This document shows positions 54,199 to 63,719 of a stretch of 64,000 nt of DNA, one piece after another. The position numbers and the translations under genes are program-made. The notes under the pieces are model-generated. The model worked only from the letters and a program-made list of their open reading frames with translations, was not told the origin of the DNA and ran no database searches. The first letter of the stretch is position 1; every line of letters begins with the position of its first letter. The stretch is from Bacillota bacterium (GTDB taxonomy: Bacteria > Bacillota > Clostridia > Lachnospirales > Lachnospiraceae): assembly GCA_023407575.1 (NCBI GenBank), contig JAEYLX010000032.1, forward strand, positions 465,263-529,262. The letters are read 5' to 3'.

Positions 54199-55089
54199 TT
54201 ATCTTATACAGTTGTATTTCTTAATAAAACAAATTCCAATACCTCCAGGACCAGTATAAGTTCCAATGGTTACACCAATTTGAAATACGGGATAGGTAAT
54301 CCTGCGGCCAATGATTTGCTCCAACTGGGTTTGCAAATAATTTGCATCATCAGAAGTGGTGGCATTGGCGATACAAAAATCATAATCACTCATATGCTCT
54401 CGGGTTTCATTAAAGTATTCCTGCATCATAAATAAAAGTTTATCAAGGGATTTTCTGCGGCCTCTTATTTTGGAATAGGGGATTAATTCACCCTCTTTCA
54501 ATTGAATAAGCGGTTTTAAATCAAGGATATCTCCAGCTAGCGAAGCAGCCTTACCAATTCGTCTGCCCTTAGCAAGATATTCCAGCGTATCTACGGTAAA
54601 CATTATTCTTGTCGTTGGCTTTATGGCTTGTAGTCTTTCAACTACTTCCTCCAAAGAGAAATCAGCCTTCTTCATATAGGCAGTTTGTAATAACAGCATT
54701 CCTTCTCCGCCAGTGGCTTGAATGCTATCTATAATCTGCAGATTAGCTTCAGGATACTGCTCTTCAAGAATTAGTTTTGCGTTAACAGCGGACTGGTAGG
54801 ACCCACTAAAATTCTGGGTGAGGCAAATACAAAGTACATCCTTATTATCATTCAACGCCTCTTTAAATTTATTTATATAATCTTGAACAGTGGGAAGAGA
54901 AGTTGAAGGTGTAACGTGTCCTAACTCAAGCTTTTTATAAAACTCTTCCTTTGTAATATCTTCATTTTCTTTATAATAAACATCCCGATCAAAGCTTACA
55001 TAATAGGGGATTAAGCGGATATTATACTCTTTTAATAAGCTGTCCGGCAAATCACAAGAGGAATCTGCAAATATTTGATATTCTTTCAT
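54199..55089 (-). CDS. DegV-family fatty-acid-binding protein
   Basis: This 296-residue protein has the DegV fold: IFADSSCDLPDSLLKEYNIR at the start, TPSTSLPTVQDYINKF, LSGSYQSA-like NFSGSYQSAVNAKLI and GRRIGKAASLAGDILDLKPL. In Firmicutes such proteins (FakB) present a fatty acid to the FakA kinase for phospholipid synthesis. GAAAGGAA stands before ATG 55089. No fakA is adjacent. The lipid carried is not predictable. Confidence 0.93.
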   Translation of the reverse strand: MKEYQIFADSSCDLPDSLLKEYNIRLIPYYVSFDRDVYYKENEDITKEEFYKKLELGHVTPSTSLPTVQDYINKFKEALNDNKDVLCICLTQNFSGSYQSAVNAKLILEEQYPEANLQIIDSIQATGGEGMLLLQTAYMKKADFSLEEVVERLQAIKPTTRIMFTVDTLEYLAKGRRIGKAASLAGDILDLKPLIQLKEGELIPYSKIRGRRKSLDKLLFMMQEYFNETREHMSDYDFCIANATTSDDANYLQTQLEQIIGRRITYPVFQIGVTIGTYTGPGGIGICFIKKYNCIR

Positions 55090-55351
55090 AAAGTTTTTCC
55101 TTTCGTAATGAAAACGTGGTATATAAATTTGCATTAGCCTTATCTAGTATTTGCAACATACAAACAAAAAACACGTAATTATCTTAGGTTAGATAGTAAT
55201 ATAACTAGAAATATTGTAAACGATTGTATTAAATTATTCAAGCATGCAGAAATATTTTCGTTCCTTTTGCCTTTTGTACATGGTATAATCGTAGGGATGA
55301 ACAGATTTGGAACGGATTTGTTCTGTAAAGCTAGGAAAAGGTTGGGAAGAA

Positions 55352-57454
55352 ATGTCGAAAAGTTTATACATAGCAGAGAAACCAAGTGTCGCCAATGAAT
55401 TTGCAAAGGCACTTAAAATAAACGGCAAGAAAAAAGATGGTTATATCGAGTCAGAAGAAGCGATTGTAACCTGGTGTGTAGGTCATCTGGTAACGATGAG
55501 TTATCCGGAGGAATACAATCCTGCCCTGAAAAAATGGAGCATGGAGACGTTGCCATTTCTACCAAAGGAATATAAATACGAAGTAATTCCAAATGTAAAG
55601 AAACAGTTTTCAATTGTTAAAGAGCTCTTAACGCGTAAGGATGTAGATACAATCTACGTATGTACTGACTCCGGACGAGAAGGAGAATATATCTATCGTT
55701 TGGTGGATCAGGAAGCAAAGGTTGCAAAGTCCAAAGCAAGAAAGCGTGTCTGGATTGACTCACAGACCGAAGAGGAGATTCTAAGAGGAATCAAAGAAGC
55801 AAAGCCTTTATCAGATTACGATAATCTATCAAGTGCCGCCTATCTGCGTGCGCAGGAGGATTATTTGATGGGTATTAACTTTTCAAGAATACTTACGCTT
55901 AAGTATGGAAGTGAAGTTCAAAAGTTATTAAATTCACAGAAGTGGACAGCCATATCTGTAGGTCGAGTGATGACCTGTGTTCTTGGTATGGTGGTTCGAA
56001 GAGAACGTGAGATTAGAAGCTTTGTAAAAACTCCCTTTTATAGAGTATTAAGTGGACTTGAAGTGCAGGATAAGGAATTTCAAGCAGAATTTCGAGCGGT
56101 GGAAGGATCGAAATATTATAACACGCCACTATTATATAAGGAAAATGGATTTGCGGAGAAAACGTCTGCAATTAAGATGATTCAAGACCTTGCTGAAGAA
56201 CATCCAACAATGAATGACGATGGAACTTGGACAGCCAAGGAAAGTCCCGAGGGAATGGAGGAGCTGAAAGCAGAAGTCATACAGCTTGAAAAGAAAAAGG
56301 AAACCAAGAATCCTCCCTTACTTTATAACCTTGCCGAGTTGCAGAATGACTGTGCTAGATTCTTTAAAATTAGTCCGGATGAGACCCTAAAGATTACTCA
56401 GGAACTATATGAGAAGAAGATGGTTACCTATCCAAGAACGGATGCCAGAGTACTTTCCACAGCGGTTTCAAAAGAAATCTATAAGAATATAAAAGGCTTA
56501 CAAAATCTTAATCAATTCTCAGGCTTTGTGACTGAGATTTTGGAGCAGGGCAGCTACAAGAATATAGCAAAGACACGTTATGTGAATGATAGCCAAATTA
56601 CAGATCACTATGCAATTATTCCAACTGGACAGGGTACGAATGCTTTAGGCTCATTGCCACCTACAACCTTTAAGGTGTACGAAACTATTGTAAAGCGTTT
56701 CTTAAGTATATTCTTTCCGGCAGCAGAGTATAGAAAGATTAGTGTTGTTACGAAGATTCAAACTGAGAGCTTCTTTGCATCCTTTCGTATGCTGGAAAAA
56801 GAAGGATATCTAAAAGTGTTGGGAAGAGGTAATGACAAACCACAAAATACCAGTAAAACGAATACGGATACAGCCGAAGCTGGCAAGGATGAGAACGACT
56901 CCCAGGAAGAAGATAATTCAGACCAGGACTTATTGCAGGTAATCAGTACCTTGAAAAAGGGAATGTTACTTCCAGTAAAACAGTTAATCTTAAAAGAGGG
57001 TGAAACAGCACCTCCTAAGAGATATAATTCCGGTGCCTTAATTCTTGCTATGGAAAATGCGGGACAGCTGATTGAGGATGAGGAACTGCGTGCACAAATT
57101 AAGGGTAGTGGTATTGGTACCAGTGCAACTCGTGCGGAAATATTAAATAAACTGGTCAAGATTACATACCTTAGTTTGAATAAAAAGACACAGATTATTA
57201 CACCAACATTACTAGGTGAGCTAATCTTTGATGTGGTAAATACTTCTATTAAATCATTACTCAATGCAGAACTTACAGCAAGCTGGGAAAAGGGATTGAC
57301 CTATGTAGCAGACGGGCAGATTACCAAGGAGGAATACTCCCAGAAGCTGGACGGCTTTGTTGCAAGAATGGTAGATGGTGTAAAAAAACTGAATAATCAA
57401 GCAGCGCTTGGAAGGTATTTTGGGGAAGTGTCGGGATTTTATAAAAATAAATAA
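55352..57454 (+). CDS. topB: DNA topoisomerase III
   Basis: This 700-residue type IA topoisomerase decatenates single-stranded or nicked DNA. The Toprim domain appears at the start (LYIAEKPSVANEFAKAL; VCTDSGREGEYIYR), and the active tyrosine is in KKMVTYPRTDARVL. TDSGREGE with a Gly in place of the second Asp is normal for Firmicutes TopB. A charged, disordered insertion at about residues 495-530 (PQNTSKTNTDTAEAGKDEND) lies near the end, before GSGIGTSATRAEILNKL. ATG 55352 has GGAAGAA upstream. No conjugative element genes surround it, so it is a housekeeping copy. Confidence 0.95.
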   Translation: MSKSLYIAEKPSVANEFAKALKINGKKKDGYIESEEAIVTWCVGHLVTMSYPEEYNPALKKWSMETLPFLPKEYKYEVIPNVKKQFSIVKELLTRKDVDTIYVCTDSGREGEYIYRLVDQEAKVAKSKARKRVWIDSQTEEEILRGIKEAKPLSDYDNLSSAAYLRAQEDYLMGINFSRILTLKYGSEVQKLLNSQKWTAISVGRVMTCVLGMVVRREREIRSFVKTPFYRVLSGLEVQDKEFQAEFRAVEGSKYYNTPLLYKENGFAEKTSAIKMIQDLAEEHPTMNDDGTWTAKESPEGMEELKAEVIQLEKKKETKNPPLLYNLAELQNDCARFFKISPDETLKITQELYEKKMVTYPRTDARVLSTAVSKEIYKNIKGLQNLNQFSGFVTEILEQGSYKNIAKTRYVNDSQITDHYAIIPTGQGTNALGSLPPTTFKVYETIVKRFLSIFFPAAEYRKISVVTKIQTESFFASFRMLEKEGYLKVLGRGNDKPQNTSKTNTDTAEAGKDENDSQEEDNSDQDLLQVISTLKKGMLLPVKQLILKEGETAPPKRYNSGALILAMENAGQLIEDEELRAQIKGSGIGTSATRAEILNKLVKITYLSLNKKTQIITPTLLGELIFDVVNTSIKSLLNAELTASWEKGLTYVADGQITKEEYSQKLDGFVARMVDGVKKLNNQAALGRYFGEVSGFYKNK

Positions 57455-57493
57455 ATTGCGAACTAGTAAGTATTGCAAAAGCAAACAAAAATT

Positions 57494-57532
57494 AGAGGTA
57501 ACTGGAGCAATTAAAGTTACCTCTTCTGCCAT
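57494..57532 (+). terminator. Hairpin after topB
   Basis: AGAGGTAACT (57494-57503) and AGTTACCTCT (57515-57524) form a perfect 10-bp stem; the T-tail (TCTGCCATTT) is weak. The stretch from here to 57750 contains no recognisable gene. Confidence 0.6.
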
Positions 57533-57754
57533 TTAAATTCCTTACGTTTACATTCTACAGAAGTAGTATTTGACTTTGAGCTTTAGTTATGATAGCATAT
57601 AGGTGGTTCGACTGGCTACAAAGGGCGAATTGTATAAATTTTCATCAACTGATTAACATATGGGGGGTGAGGTTCATAGAATAAGAGTAGGATATGAATT
57701 CATAATCAACCGTAACTAATAACGAGATCAACCCAGGATCTTTCTAACAGAAAT

Positions 57755-57912
57755 GTTTAAATTAGCGCCATGCACCTCTTTGGGGATATTTTAGAGGTTG
57801 ACGAGGAAGAGAGTCATCGAAATCTTCGGCGGATGCTCTCTCATGCAATTGGGCATGTGATATGACGGAAAAACCATAGGTAACTATGTAACAAAGACGT
57901 CATAACCAACTA
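57755..57912 (+). ncRNA. glmS ribozyme (glucosamine-6-phosphate activated)
   Basis: The sequence before glmS has the conserved core: cleavage context TTA-GCGCC at 57762-57769 (cut between 57764 and 57765), GGTTGACGAGGAAGAGAG and TCGAAATCTTCGGCGGATGC, then the pairing TGACG with CGTCA in the 3' part. When GlcN6P is bound the RNA cuts itself and the message is degraded, giving negative feedback on glmS. Position (about 200 bases before the ATG) is standard. The exact 3' boundary is approximate. Confidence 0.95.
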
Positions 57913-58115
57913 TGAATTAGGGATAATTTTGACCTCCTAATGCGAGTGAGGCTTAATTATTCTGAGAATTCACAAAATTTAATTATTGATTTTTTCTCTT
58001 TTTATAACTTAATTAAGAGAGTTAGTTTATTGTTGTCATTTTTAGCTTTTAGGCGAAAAAAGGCTTGGATTTTTATGCGAATTTTTGCGCAAATTAAATA
58101 TTAGGAGGATTTATT

Positions 58116-59945
58116 ATGTGTGGTATCGTTGGATATATAGGTAAAGAACAAGCAGCTCCAATTTTATTAGAAGGTTTATCAAAGTTAGAATATAGAGGTT
58201 ATGATTCCGCAGGCCTTGCGATTCATGATGGAACAAAACTGTCAATTGCAAAATGTAAGGGTAGATTAAAAGCCTTAAGTGATGTAACAAAAGAAGGAAC
58301 AACGGTAGAAGGTACGGTAGGCATTGGTCATACAAGATGGGCGACTCACGGAGCGCCATCAGATACCAATTCCCATCCACATTTGAATACCAATGAGTCA
58401 ATTGCGGTAGTTCACAATGGAATAATTGAGAATTATGTTAAGATAAAAAATCGTTTGCTTGATAAGGGGTATAGCTTTCAAAGCCAAACCGATACAGAAG
58501 TAGTGGTACAGCTCTTAGACTATTATTATAAAGGGGATGCTCTTGCTGCAATCGCTAAGGTTATGACTAAGCTGGATGGCTCCTATGCACTTGGAATCGT
58601 ATTTAAGGATCGTCCGGAAGAGTTTTATGCAGTTCGTAAAGATAGCCCTTTAATCGTAGGTGTTTCTGAAAATGGTAATTTTATTGCCTCCGATGTTCCT
58701 GCAATTTTAAAGCATACCAGAAATGTTTATTATATCGAAAATGGTGAAATTGTTCACTTAACCAGAGATAAGGTTAGTTTTTATAACTCTGACCAGGAAC
58801 CAATTGAAAAAGAAATGAAGACTGTGGAATGGGACATTGCTGCTGCAGAAAAGGGTGGATATGAGCATTTCATGTTAAAGGAAATTCATGAGCAGCCTAA
58901 GGCAGTACGAGATACTATTAATCCAAGAATACGTGAAAATGATATTGTAATTGATGAACTCAACATGAGCAATGAAGATATTAAAAAATTAAGAAAAATC
59001 TATATTGTAGCTTGTGGTTCCGCTTATCACGCTGGTATGACTGGAAAATATGTCATTGAGGATTTAGCTAGAATACCGGTGGAAGTAGACCTTGCATCAG
59101 AGTTTCGTTATCGTAATCCTATTTTAGAAGAGGGTACTTTGACCATAATTATAAGCCAGTCCGGTGAAACAGCAGATTCCCTTGCCGCACTTCGTGAAGC
59201 AAAAAGACATGGAGCAAAGGTGCTTGGAATTATCAATGTTGTTGGAAGTTCTATTGCAAGAGAAGCAGATAATGTAATGTATACCTGGGCTGGTCCTGAG
59301 ATTGCGGTTGCTACAACAAAGGCATATTCTACCCAAATTGCATCGTTATACTTACTGGCAATGCATTTTGCTAAGGTTCGTAATACACTGACGGAAGATA
59401 AGTTTGCTTCTTTACTAAAAGATTTAAAAAAGCTACCTGAGCAAATTCAGTTAATCTTAGATAAAAGCATCACACAACTTCAATATATTGCATCAAAGTT
59501 TGTAGCGGTTAAGGATACTTTCTTTATAGGAAGAGGTATTGACTATACAACAGCAATGGAAGGTACCTTAAAGCTGAAAGAAATCTCCTATATTCATGCT
59601 GAGGCATTTGCTGCTGGTGAATTAAAGCATGGGCCAATTGCATTAATCGAAGAAGGCACTATGGTTGCAGCCATCCTGACCCAGGAAGAATTATTTAAGA
59701 AAACTGTGAGCAATATTGTAGAAGTTCAGTCAAGAGGTGCTTTTGTTCTTGCCATAGCAAATGAAGGAAATGAAGATGCGGTTAACTGCTCTGATCTTGC
59801 AGTCTTTATCCCTGCAACTGATCCGCATTTTACGACCTCACTGGCAGTCGTACCATTACAAATATTATCTTACTACGTATCTATTGAAAAGGGCTTAGAT
59901 CTTGATAAGCCAAGGAATCTGGCTAAATCAGTAACCGTGGAATAA
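58116..59945 (+). CDS. glmS: Glutamine-fructose-6-phosphate aminotransferase (isomerising)
   Basis: This 609-residue enzyme makes glucosamine-6-phosphate for cell-wall precursors. After Met removal Cys2 (MCGIVGYIGKEQAAP) is the glutaminase nucleophile; GIGHTRWATHGAPSD is the glutaminase loop; two SIS domains with SQSGETADSLAAL and ending DKPRNLAKSVTVE follow. TTAGGAGG stands before the ATG. It is controlled by the ribozyme immediately upstream. Confidence 0.98.
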   Translation: MCGIVGYIGKEQAAPILLEGLSKLEYRGYDSAGLAIHDGTKLSIAKCKGRLKALSDVTKEGTTVEGTVGIGHTRWATHGAPSDTNSHPHLNTNESIAVVHNGIIENYVKIKNRLLDKGYSFQSQTDTEVVVQLLDYYYKGDALAAIAKVMTKLDGSYALGIVFKDRPEEFYAVRKDSPLIVGVSENGNFIASDVPAILKHTRNVYYIENGEIVHLTRDKVSFYNSDQEPIEKEMKTVEWDIAAAEKGGYEHFMLKEIHEQPKAVRDTINPRIRENDIVIDELNMSNEDIKKLRKIYIVACGSAYHAGMTGKYVIEDLARIPVEVDLASEFRYRNPILEEGTLTIIISQSGETADSLAALREAKRHGAKVLGIINVVGSSIAREADNVMYTWAGPEIAVATTKAYSTQIASLYLLAMHFAKVRNTLTEDKFASLLKDLKKLPEQIQLILDKSITQLQYIASKFVAVKDTFFIGRGIDYTTAMEGTLKLKEISYIHAEAFAAGELKHGPIALIEEGTMVAAILTQEELFKKTVSNIVEVQSRGAFVLAIANEGNEDAVNCSDLAVFIPATDPHFTTSLAVVPLQILSYYVSIEKGLDLDKPRNLAKSVTVE

Positions 59946-60002
59946 GCGGCTAAAGCTGTGGTTAAATACTACATTCTACTAGATTGTTTTAAAGATTAAT
60001 TA

Positions 60003-60045
60003 AAAAAGCTTGTGTACAGCAATCCTGTTATACACAAGCTTTTTA
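60003..60045 (+). terminator. Terminator of glmS
   Basis: AAAAGCTTGTGTA (60004-60016) pairs with TACACAAGCTTTT (60031-60043), ending in a T run. Confidence 0.9.
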
Positions 60046-60209
60046 CATAAACTAGTGATTTACTGTAAATATAGATCTTTATTACGCTCTGACAGAAGAT
60101 GGTTTTCTACATGCTAGAATGCTAAGGCATTAGCAAATGGAATCACATTGAAAGTCACTGGGCGGTTTGCTATAATGTGGTTATAATTATTAATCGGAGG
60201 ACGAACAAT

Positions 60210-60878
60210 ATGTCGGAAAAACTTACAAATGCTTTTCTGCTTAATTTAAATGAAACAATTGCTGCTAATCTTTTTGAAGGTACAACATATCCCTGGGAGG
60301 TGCTTAGTAAGATTGGGGAGGGAATACTTAAGATAGGTGAGAACTTATCACCGGAAGAGTATGATAAACGTGATGATAATGTATGGATTGCAAAAACAGC
60401 AAAGGTAGCACCAACAGCCGCTATCATTGGACCTACAATCATTGGTAAAGAAGCAGAGATTAGACACTGTGCCTATATTAGAGGTAATGCAATTGTTGGA
60501 GAAGGTGCGGTTGTAGGTAATTCCACAGAACTTAAGAATGTTATACTGTTCAATAAGGTACAGGTACCTCATTATAATTATGTTGGCGATTCAATTTTGG
60601 GCTATAAAGCTCATATGGGAGCAGGAGCAATTACCTCCAATGTGAAGTCAGATAAAACCAAAGTAACTGTTCAATCAGAAGAACAAAAGCATGAGACGGG
60701 GCTTAAGAAATTTGGTGCAATTCTTGGAGATAATGTTGAGGTTGGCTGTAATAGCGTATTAAATCCTGGAACTGTTGTTGGTAGAAATGCAAATATCTAC
60801 CCGTTATCTATGGTTAGAGGCTTTGTTCCAGAGGCAAGTATATATAAAAAAGTTGGCGAAATTGTTACGAAGTATTAA
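60210..60878 (+). CDS. Left-handed beta-helix protein, GlmU-like acyltransferase domain
   Basis: This 222-residue protein has an N-terminal helical part and then hexapeptide repeats from about residue 55 (VWIAKTAKVAPTAAIIGPTI, GKEAEIRHCAYIRGNAIVGE) with the conserved AHMGAGAITSNVKSDKTKV seen in the GlmU C-terminal half. It lacks the pyrophosphorylase half of GlmU, so it is annotated in similar genomes as a UDP-N-acetylglucosamine pyrophosphorylase-like protein, but a nucleotide-sugar acetyltransferase or a non-catalytic helix is possible. ATG 60210 has GGAGGA six bases upstream. Its position after glmS suggests a link to amino-sugar metabolism. Confidence 0.8.
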   Translation: MSEKLTNAFLLNLNETIAANLFEGTTYPWEVLSKIGEGILKIGENLSPEEYDKRDDNVWIAKTAKVAPTAAIIGPTIIGKEAEIRHCAYIRGNAIVGEGAVVGNSTELKNVILFNKVQVPHYNYVGDSILGYKAHMGAGAITSNVKSDKTKVTVQSEEQKHETGLKKFGAILGDNVEVGCNSVLNPGTVVGRNANIYPLSMVRGFVPEASIYKKVGEIVTKY

Positions 60879-60891
60879 AAGTAAAAAAGAG

Positions 60892-60922
60892 GTAATAGGA
60901 ATTAATCCTGTTACCTCTTTTT
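60892..60922 (+). terminator. Terminator after the beta-helix gene
   Basis: AAAAAGAGGTAA / TTACCTCTTTTT stem with one interruption around an ATTAATCC loop, ending in a T run. Confidence 0.9.
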
Positions 60923-61042
60923 TATACGAAGGATTGTCCATTCCCAGTATAATCGAATGTTTTTGTAATAACTACATATAGGAAATAATATTATTACATA
61001 TGTAATTATATTATTTACAAATTCTTTGTGGAGGAATTGTAT

Positions 61043-61573
61043 ATGCCTAAAATAATACTTAATGCAGGACATGGAGGCAGTGATCCAGGACTTATATATA
61101 ACGACCGAAAAGAAAAAAATGATAACCTGAATTTGGCATTTGCAGTTGGTAATATTCTACAAGGATATGGATATGATGTGTTCTACACCAGGACGGATGA
61201 TTCCTTTATTTCTCCTGTAGATAGAGCAATTGCTGCAAATGAGCAAGGAGGAGATTTACTGGTGAATATTCATCGTGGTTCAAGCCCTTTTGAGAATACT
61301 ATTAGTGGAGCTAGAGCATTGATATCAAGAAATGATGGACTGAATGTAGTAGCAGCAGAAAATATATTGCGTAACCTGGAACAAGTAGGGTTTCGCAGTT
61401 ATGGTATAAGTCCTCGTGACATTTATCTTCAGCAAAATGTAAATATGCCAGCCCTTGAAATTATTGTCGGTTATATGAACTCGGATGCAGATAATGAACG
61501 ATTTGATACCAGGTTCAATGATATCGCAAATGCGATAGCGAATGGCATAGTGGAGACATTTCAGAATGTATAA
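61043..61573 (+). CDS. N-acetylmuramoyl-L-alanine amidase (Amidase_3)
   Basis: This 176-residue zinc amidase cuts the bond between muramic acid and the stem peptide. The family motifs are ILNAGHGGSDPG (zinc His), a nearby Glu in RKEKNDNLNLA, LVNIHRGS (zinc His) and PALEIIVGYMNSDADN with the catalytic Glu. There is no signal peptide and no added cell-wall-binding domain, so the protein may be released by lysis, be exported by an unusual route, or act during sporulation. GGAGGAATTGT precedes ATG 61043. The nearest neighbours are amino-sugar genes. Confidence 0.88.
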   Translation: MPKIILNAGHGGSDPGLIYNDRKEKNDNLNLAFAVGNILQGYGYDVFYTRTDDSFISPVDRAIAANEQGGDLLVNIHRGSSPFENTISGARALISRNDGLNVVAAENILRNLEQVGFRSYGISPRDIYLQQNVNMPALEIIVGYMNSDADNERFDTRFNDIANAIANGIVETFQNV

Positions 61574-61707
61574 ATATGATTTGCTATTTTCAAGCTAATA
61601 CAGCTGTTCTCTTGGGTTATTCAAACAGATCAGTAAGTTTTACATAAAAAAATAAATTAACTATGGACTTATCAAATATTTTATGCGAAAATATGTTAGG
61701 TATGCAA

Positions 61708-61858
61708 CGTGGGTTGAAATGTAATGTTTGTCAATCCATGGGTGTAGATTTTATTGTTTGATTGTACAATAAAATCCTATAAGGGAGAATAGTCTCCCGC
61801 AATATGCAGCGAACTATTGTGCTATACCCCTGTATGGCACAATGGACAGGTGAGCTGC
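61708..61858 (+). ncRNA. Structured leader RNA with pseudoknot potential before the Fe-S scaffold gene
   Basis: Four successive helices can be drawn: CGTGGGTTGA/TCAATCCATG (61708-61717/61731-61740, with two G-U pairs), GATTTTATTGT/ACAATAAAATC (61747-61757/61766-61776), GGGAGA/TCTCCC (61783-61788/61793-61798), and GCAGC/GCTGC (61806-61810/61854-61858) enclosing ATTGTGC/GCACAAT (61816-61822/61837-61843). The loop CCTGT at 61829-61833 can pair with ACAGG at 61846-61850 as a pseudoknot. This packing in a 5' leader is typical of a riboswitch-like element; no known class fits that I can recall. Boundaries are provisional. Confidence 0.5.
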
Positions 61859-61929
61859 GTTGTTTGCTGTTATTTTCTTAACAAGAAAAGACATGCGATA
61901 CTATGTAGATATTGAAAGGAGTTTCAAAC

Positions 61930-62622
61930 ATGACTTATTCACATGAAGTTCAATTGATGTGTCCGGTTACTCAGGGTGTTCATCATGGAGCAGCACCAAT
62001 CCCTCAAGAAGCAAGATGGGTACAAGCTAAGGAAATTAAAGATATCTCCGGTTTAACTCATGGCGTGGGCTGGTGTGCACCACAGCAAGGTACTTGTAAA
62101 TTAACTCTCAACGTTAAGGATGGAATTATTCAAGAAGCATTAGTTGAGACAGTAGGATGTTCTGGTATGACTCATTCTGCAGCTATGGCATCTGAAATTC
62201 TTCCTGGCCTTACAATTTTAGAGGCATTAAATACTGACTTAGTATGTGATGCTATCAATGTAGCGATGAGAGAATTATTCTTACAGATTGCTTATGGTAG
62301 AACTCAAAGTGCTTTCTCAGAGGACGGGCTTCCAATCGGTGCAGGTCTTGAGGATTTAGGTAAGGGGCTTCGTAGCATGGTTGGTACCATGTATGGAACA
62401 CTTGAAAAAGGTCCTCGTTATCTTGAGATGACAGACGGTTATGTAACTGGTCTTGCTCTTGATGATAACAGTGAGATTATCGGTTACCAATTCGTTAACT
62501 TCGGTAAGATGATGGACTTCATCAAAAAAGGTGATGATGCCAATACAGCATACGAGAAGTCAAAAGGCCAATATGGTCGTGTGGCTGATGCAGTTAAAAT
62601 CATCGACCCTAGACACGAATAG
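61930..62622 (+). CDS. Iron-sulfur cluster assembly scaffold-like protein (GGGtGRT partner)
   Basis: The 230-residue protein resembles the NifU/IscU-type scaffold fold in its middle part (GTCKLTLNVKDGIIQEALVE, VGCSGMTHSAAMASEILPG). The cysteines Cys50 (GWCAPQ), Cys57 (GTCK) and the one in VGCSGM could bind a cluster. In clostridia it is always found beside the GGGtGRT protein, as here, 18 bases downstream. Role unproved. AAGGAG stands eight bases before ATG 61930. It follows the structured leader, which probably controls it. Confidence 0.85.
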   Translation: MTYSHEVQLMCPVTQGVHHGAAPIPQEARWVQAKEIKDISGLTHGVGWCAPQQGTCKLTLNVKDGIIQEALVETVGCSGMTHSAAMASEILPGLTILEALNTDLVCDAINVAMRELFLQIAYGRTQSAFSEDGLPIGAGLEDLGKGLRSMVGTMYGTLEKGPRYLEMTDGYVTGLALDDNSEIIGYQFVNFGKMMDFIKKGDDANTAYEKSKGQYGRVADAVKIIDPRHE

Positions 62623-62640
62623 TGAAGGAGGATACATACA

Positions 62641-63651
62641 ATGGCTTTATTTGAATCATATGATAGAAGAATAAATCAAATCAATGCTGCATTAAACAGC
62701 TACGGCATTGCTTCCATTGAAGAGGCTGAGCAGATCACCAAGGATGCAGGACTTGATGTTTACAATATGGTAAAGGGAATTCAACCTATTTGTTTTGAGA
62801 ATGCATCTTGGGCATACATAGTAGGTGCAGCAATTGCAATCAAGAAAGATGCAAGAAAAGCTGCTGACGCAGCAGCAGCAATCGGTGAAGGGTTACAGGC
62901 GTTCTGTATTCCGGGATCTGTTGCTGATCAGAGAAAAGTTGGTTTAGGCCATGGTAATCTTGGTAAAATGTTATTAGAAGAGACTACCGAATGTTTCTGC
63001 TTCTTAGCAGGACATGAGTCCTTTGCAGCTGCTGAAGGTGCAATCGGTATTGCACAGTCAGCGAACAAGGTTAGACAAAAACCTTTAAGAGTAATCTTAA
63101 ATGGTCTTGGTAAAGATGCAGCACAAATCATCTCCCGTATCAACGGCTTTACTCATGTTGAAACACAGATGGATTATTATACAGGTGAGGTTAAGGAAGT
63201 ATCCCGCAAGGCATACTCCACTGGCCTTAGAGCAGCAGTTAATTGTTATGGTGCTAATGATGTTACAGAAGGCGTTGCAATCATGCATAAGGAAGGTGTA
63301 GACGTTTCCATTACAGGTAACTCCACTAACCCTACCAGATTCCAGCATCCAGTAGCTGGTACCTACAAGAAAGAATGCGTTGATCAGGGTAAGAAATACT
63401 TCTCCGTTGCTTCCGGTGGTGGTACAGGTAGAACACTTCATCCTGATAACATGGGAGCAGGTCCTGCTTCCTATGGTATGACAGATACTATGGGTAGAAT
63501 GCACTCCGATGCACAGTTTGCAGGTTCTTCTTCTGTTCCGGCTCACGTTGAAATGATGGGTCTTATCGGCGCAGGAAACAATCCTATGGTTGGCATGACT
63601 GTGGCTGTAGCGGTTTCCTTACAGGAAGCAGCAGAAGCTGGTAAGTTCTAA
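62641..63651 (+). CDS. GGGtGRT family protein
   Basis: The 336-residue protein contains the name-giving GGGTGRT motif in SVASGGGTGRTLHPDN and the stretches MGRMHSDAQFAGSSSVPAHV and LGHGNLGKMLLEETTE. The family is strict in anaerobes and its function is not known; it pairs with the scaffold-like protein upstream. Several cysteines are spread out (FENASW after ICFENAS; ECFCFLAG), compatible with metal or cluster binding. GAAGGAGGA lies before the ATG. High conservation across clostridia suggests a basic role. An IS3 end follows 69 bases after the stop. Confidence 0.9.
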   Translation: MALFESYDRRINQINAALNSYGIASIEEAEQITKDAGLDVYNMVKGIQPICFENASWAYIVGAAIAIKKDARKAADAAAAIGEGLQAFCIPGSVADQRKVGLGHGNLGKMLLEETTECFCFLAGHESFAAAEGAIGIAQSANKVRQKPLRVILNGLGKDAAQIISRINGFTHVETQMDYYTGEVKEVSRKAYSTGLRAAVNCYGANDVTEGVAIMHKEGVDVSITGNSTNPTRFQHPVAGTYKKECVDQGKKYFSVASGGGTGRTLHPDNMGAGPASYGMTDTMGRMHSDAQFAGSSSVPAHVEMMGLIGAGNNPMVGMTVAVAVSLQEAAEAGKF

Positions 63652-63719
63652 GAAACGAATATAGATATAATATAATTCTCTATAAAAAAGGATTTCTCAA
63701 GTCAATATACGATTTGATG

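Noticed and set aside
56758..57264. A 168-residue leftward frame
   Set aside because: Fully antisense to topB; Ser/Leu-rich composition typical of shadow frames.
55352..57454. topB as a marker of an integrative conjugative element
   Set aside because: No relaxase, type IV secretion, integrase or partition genes are near; neighbours are housekeeping genes.
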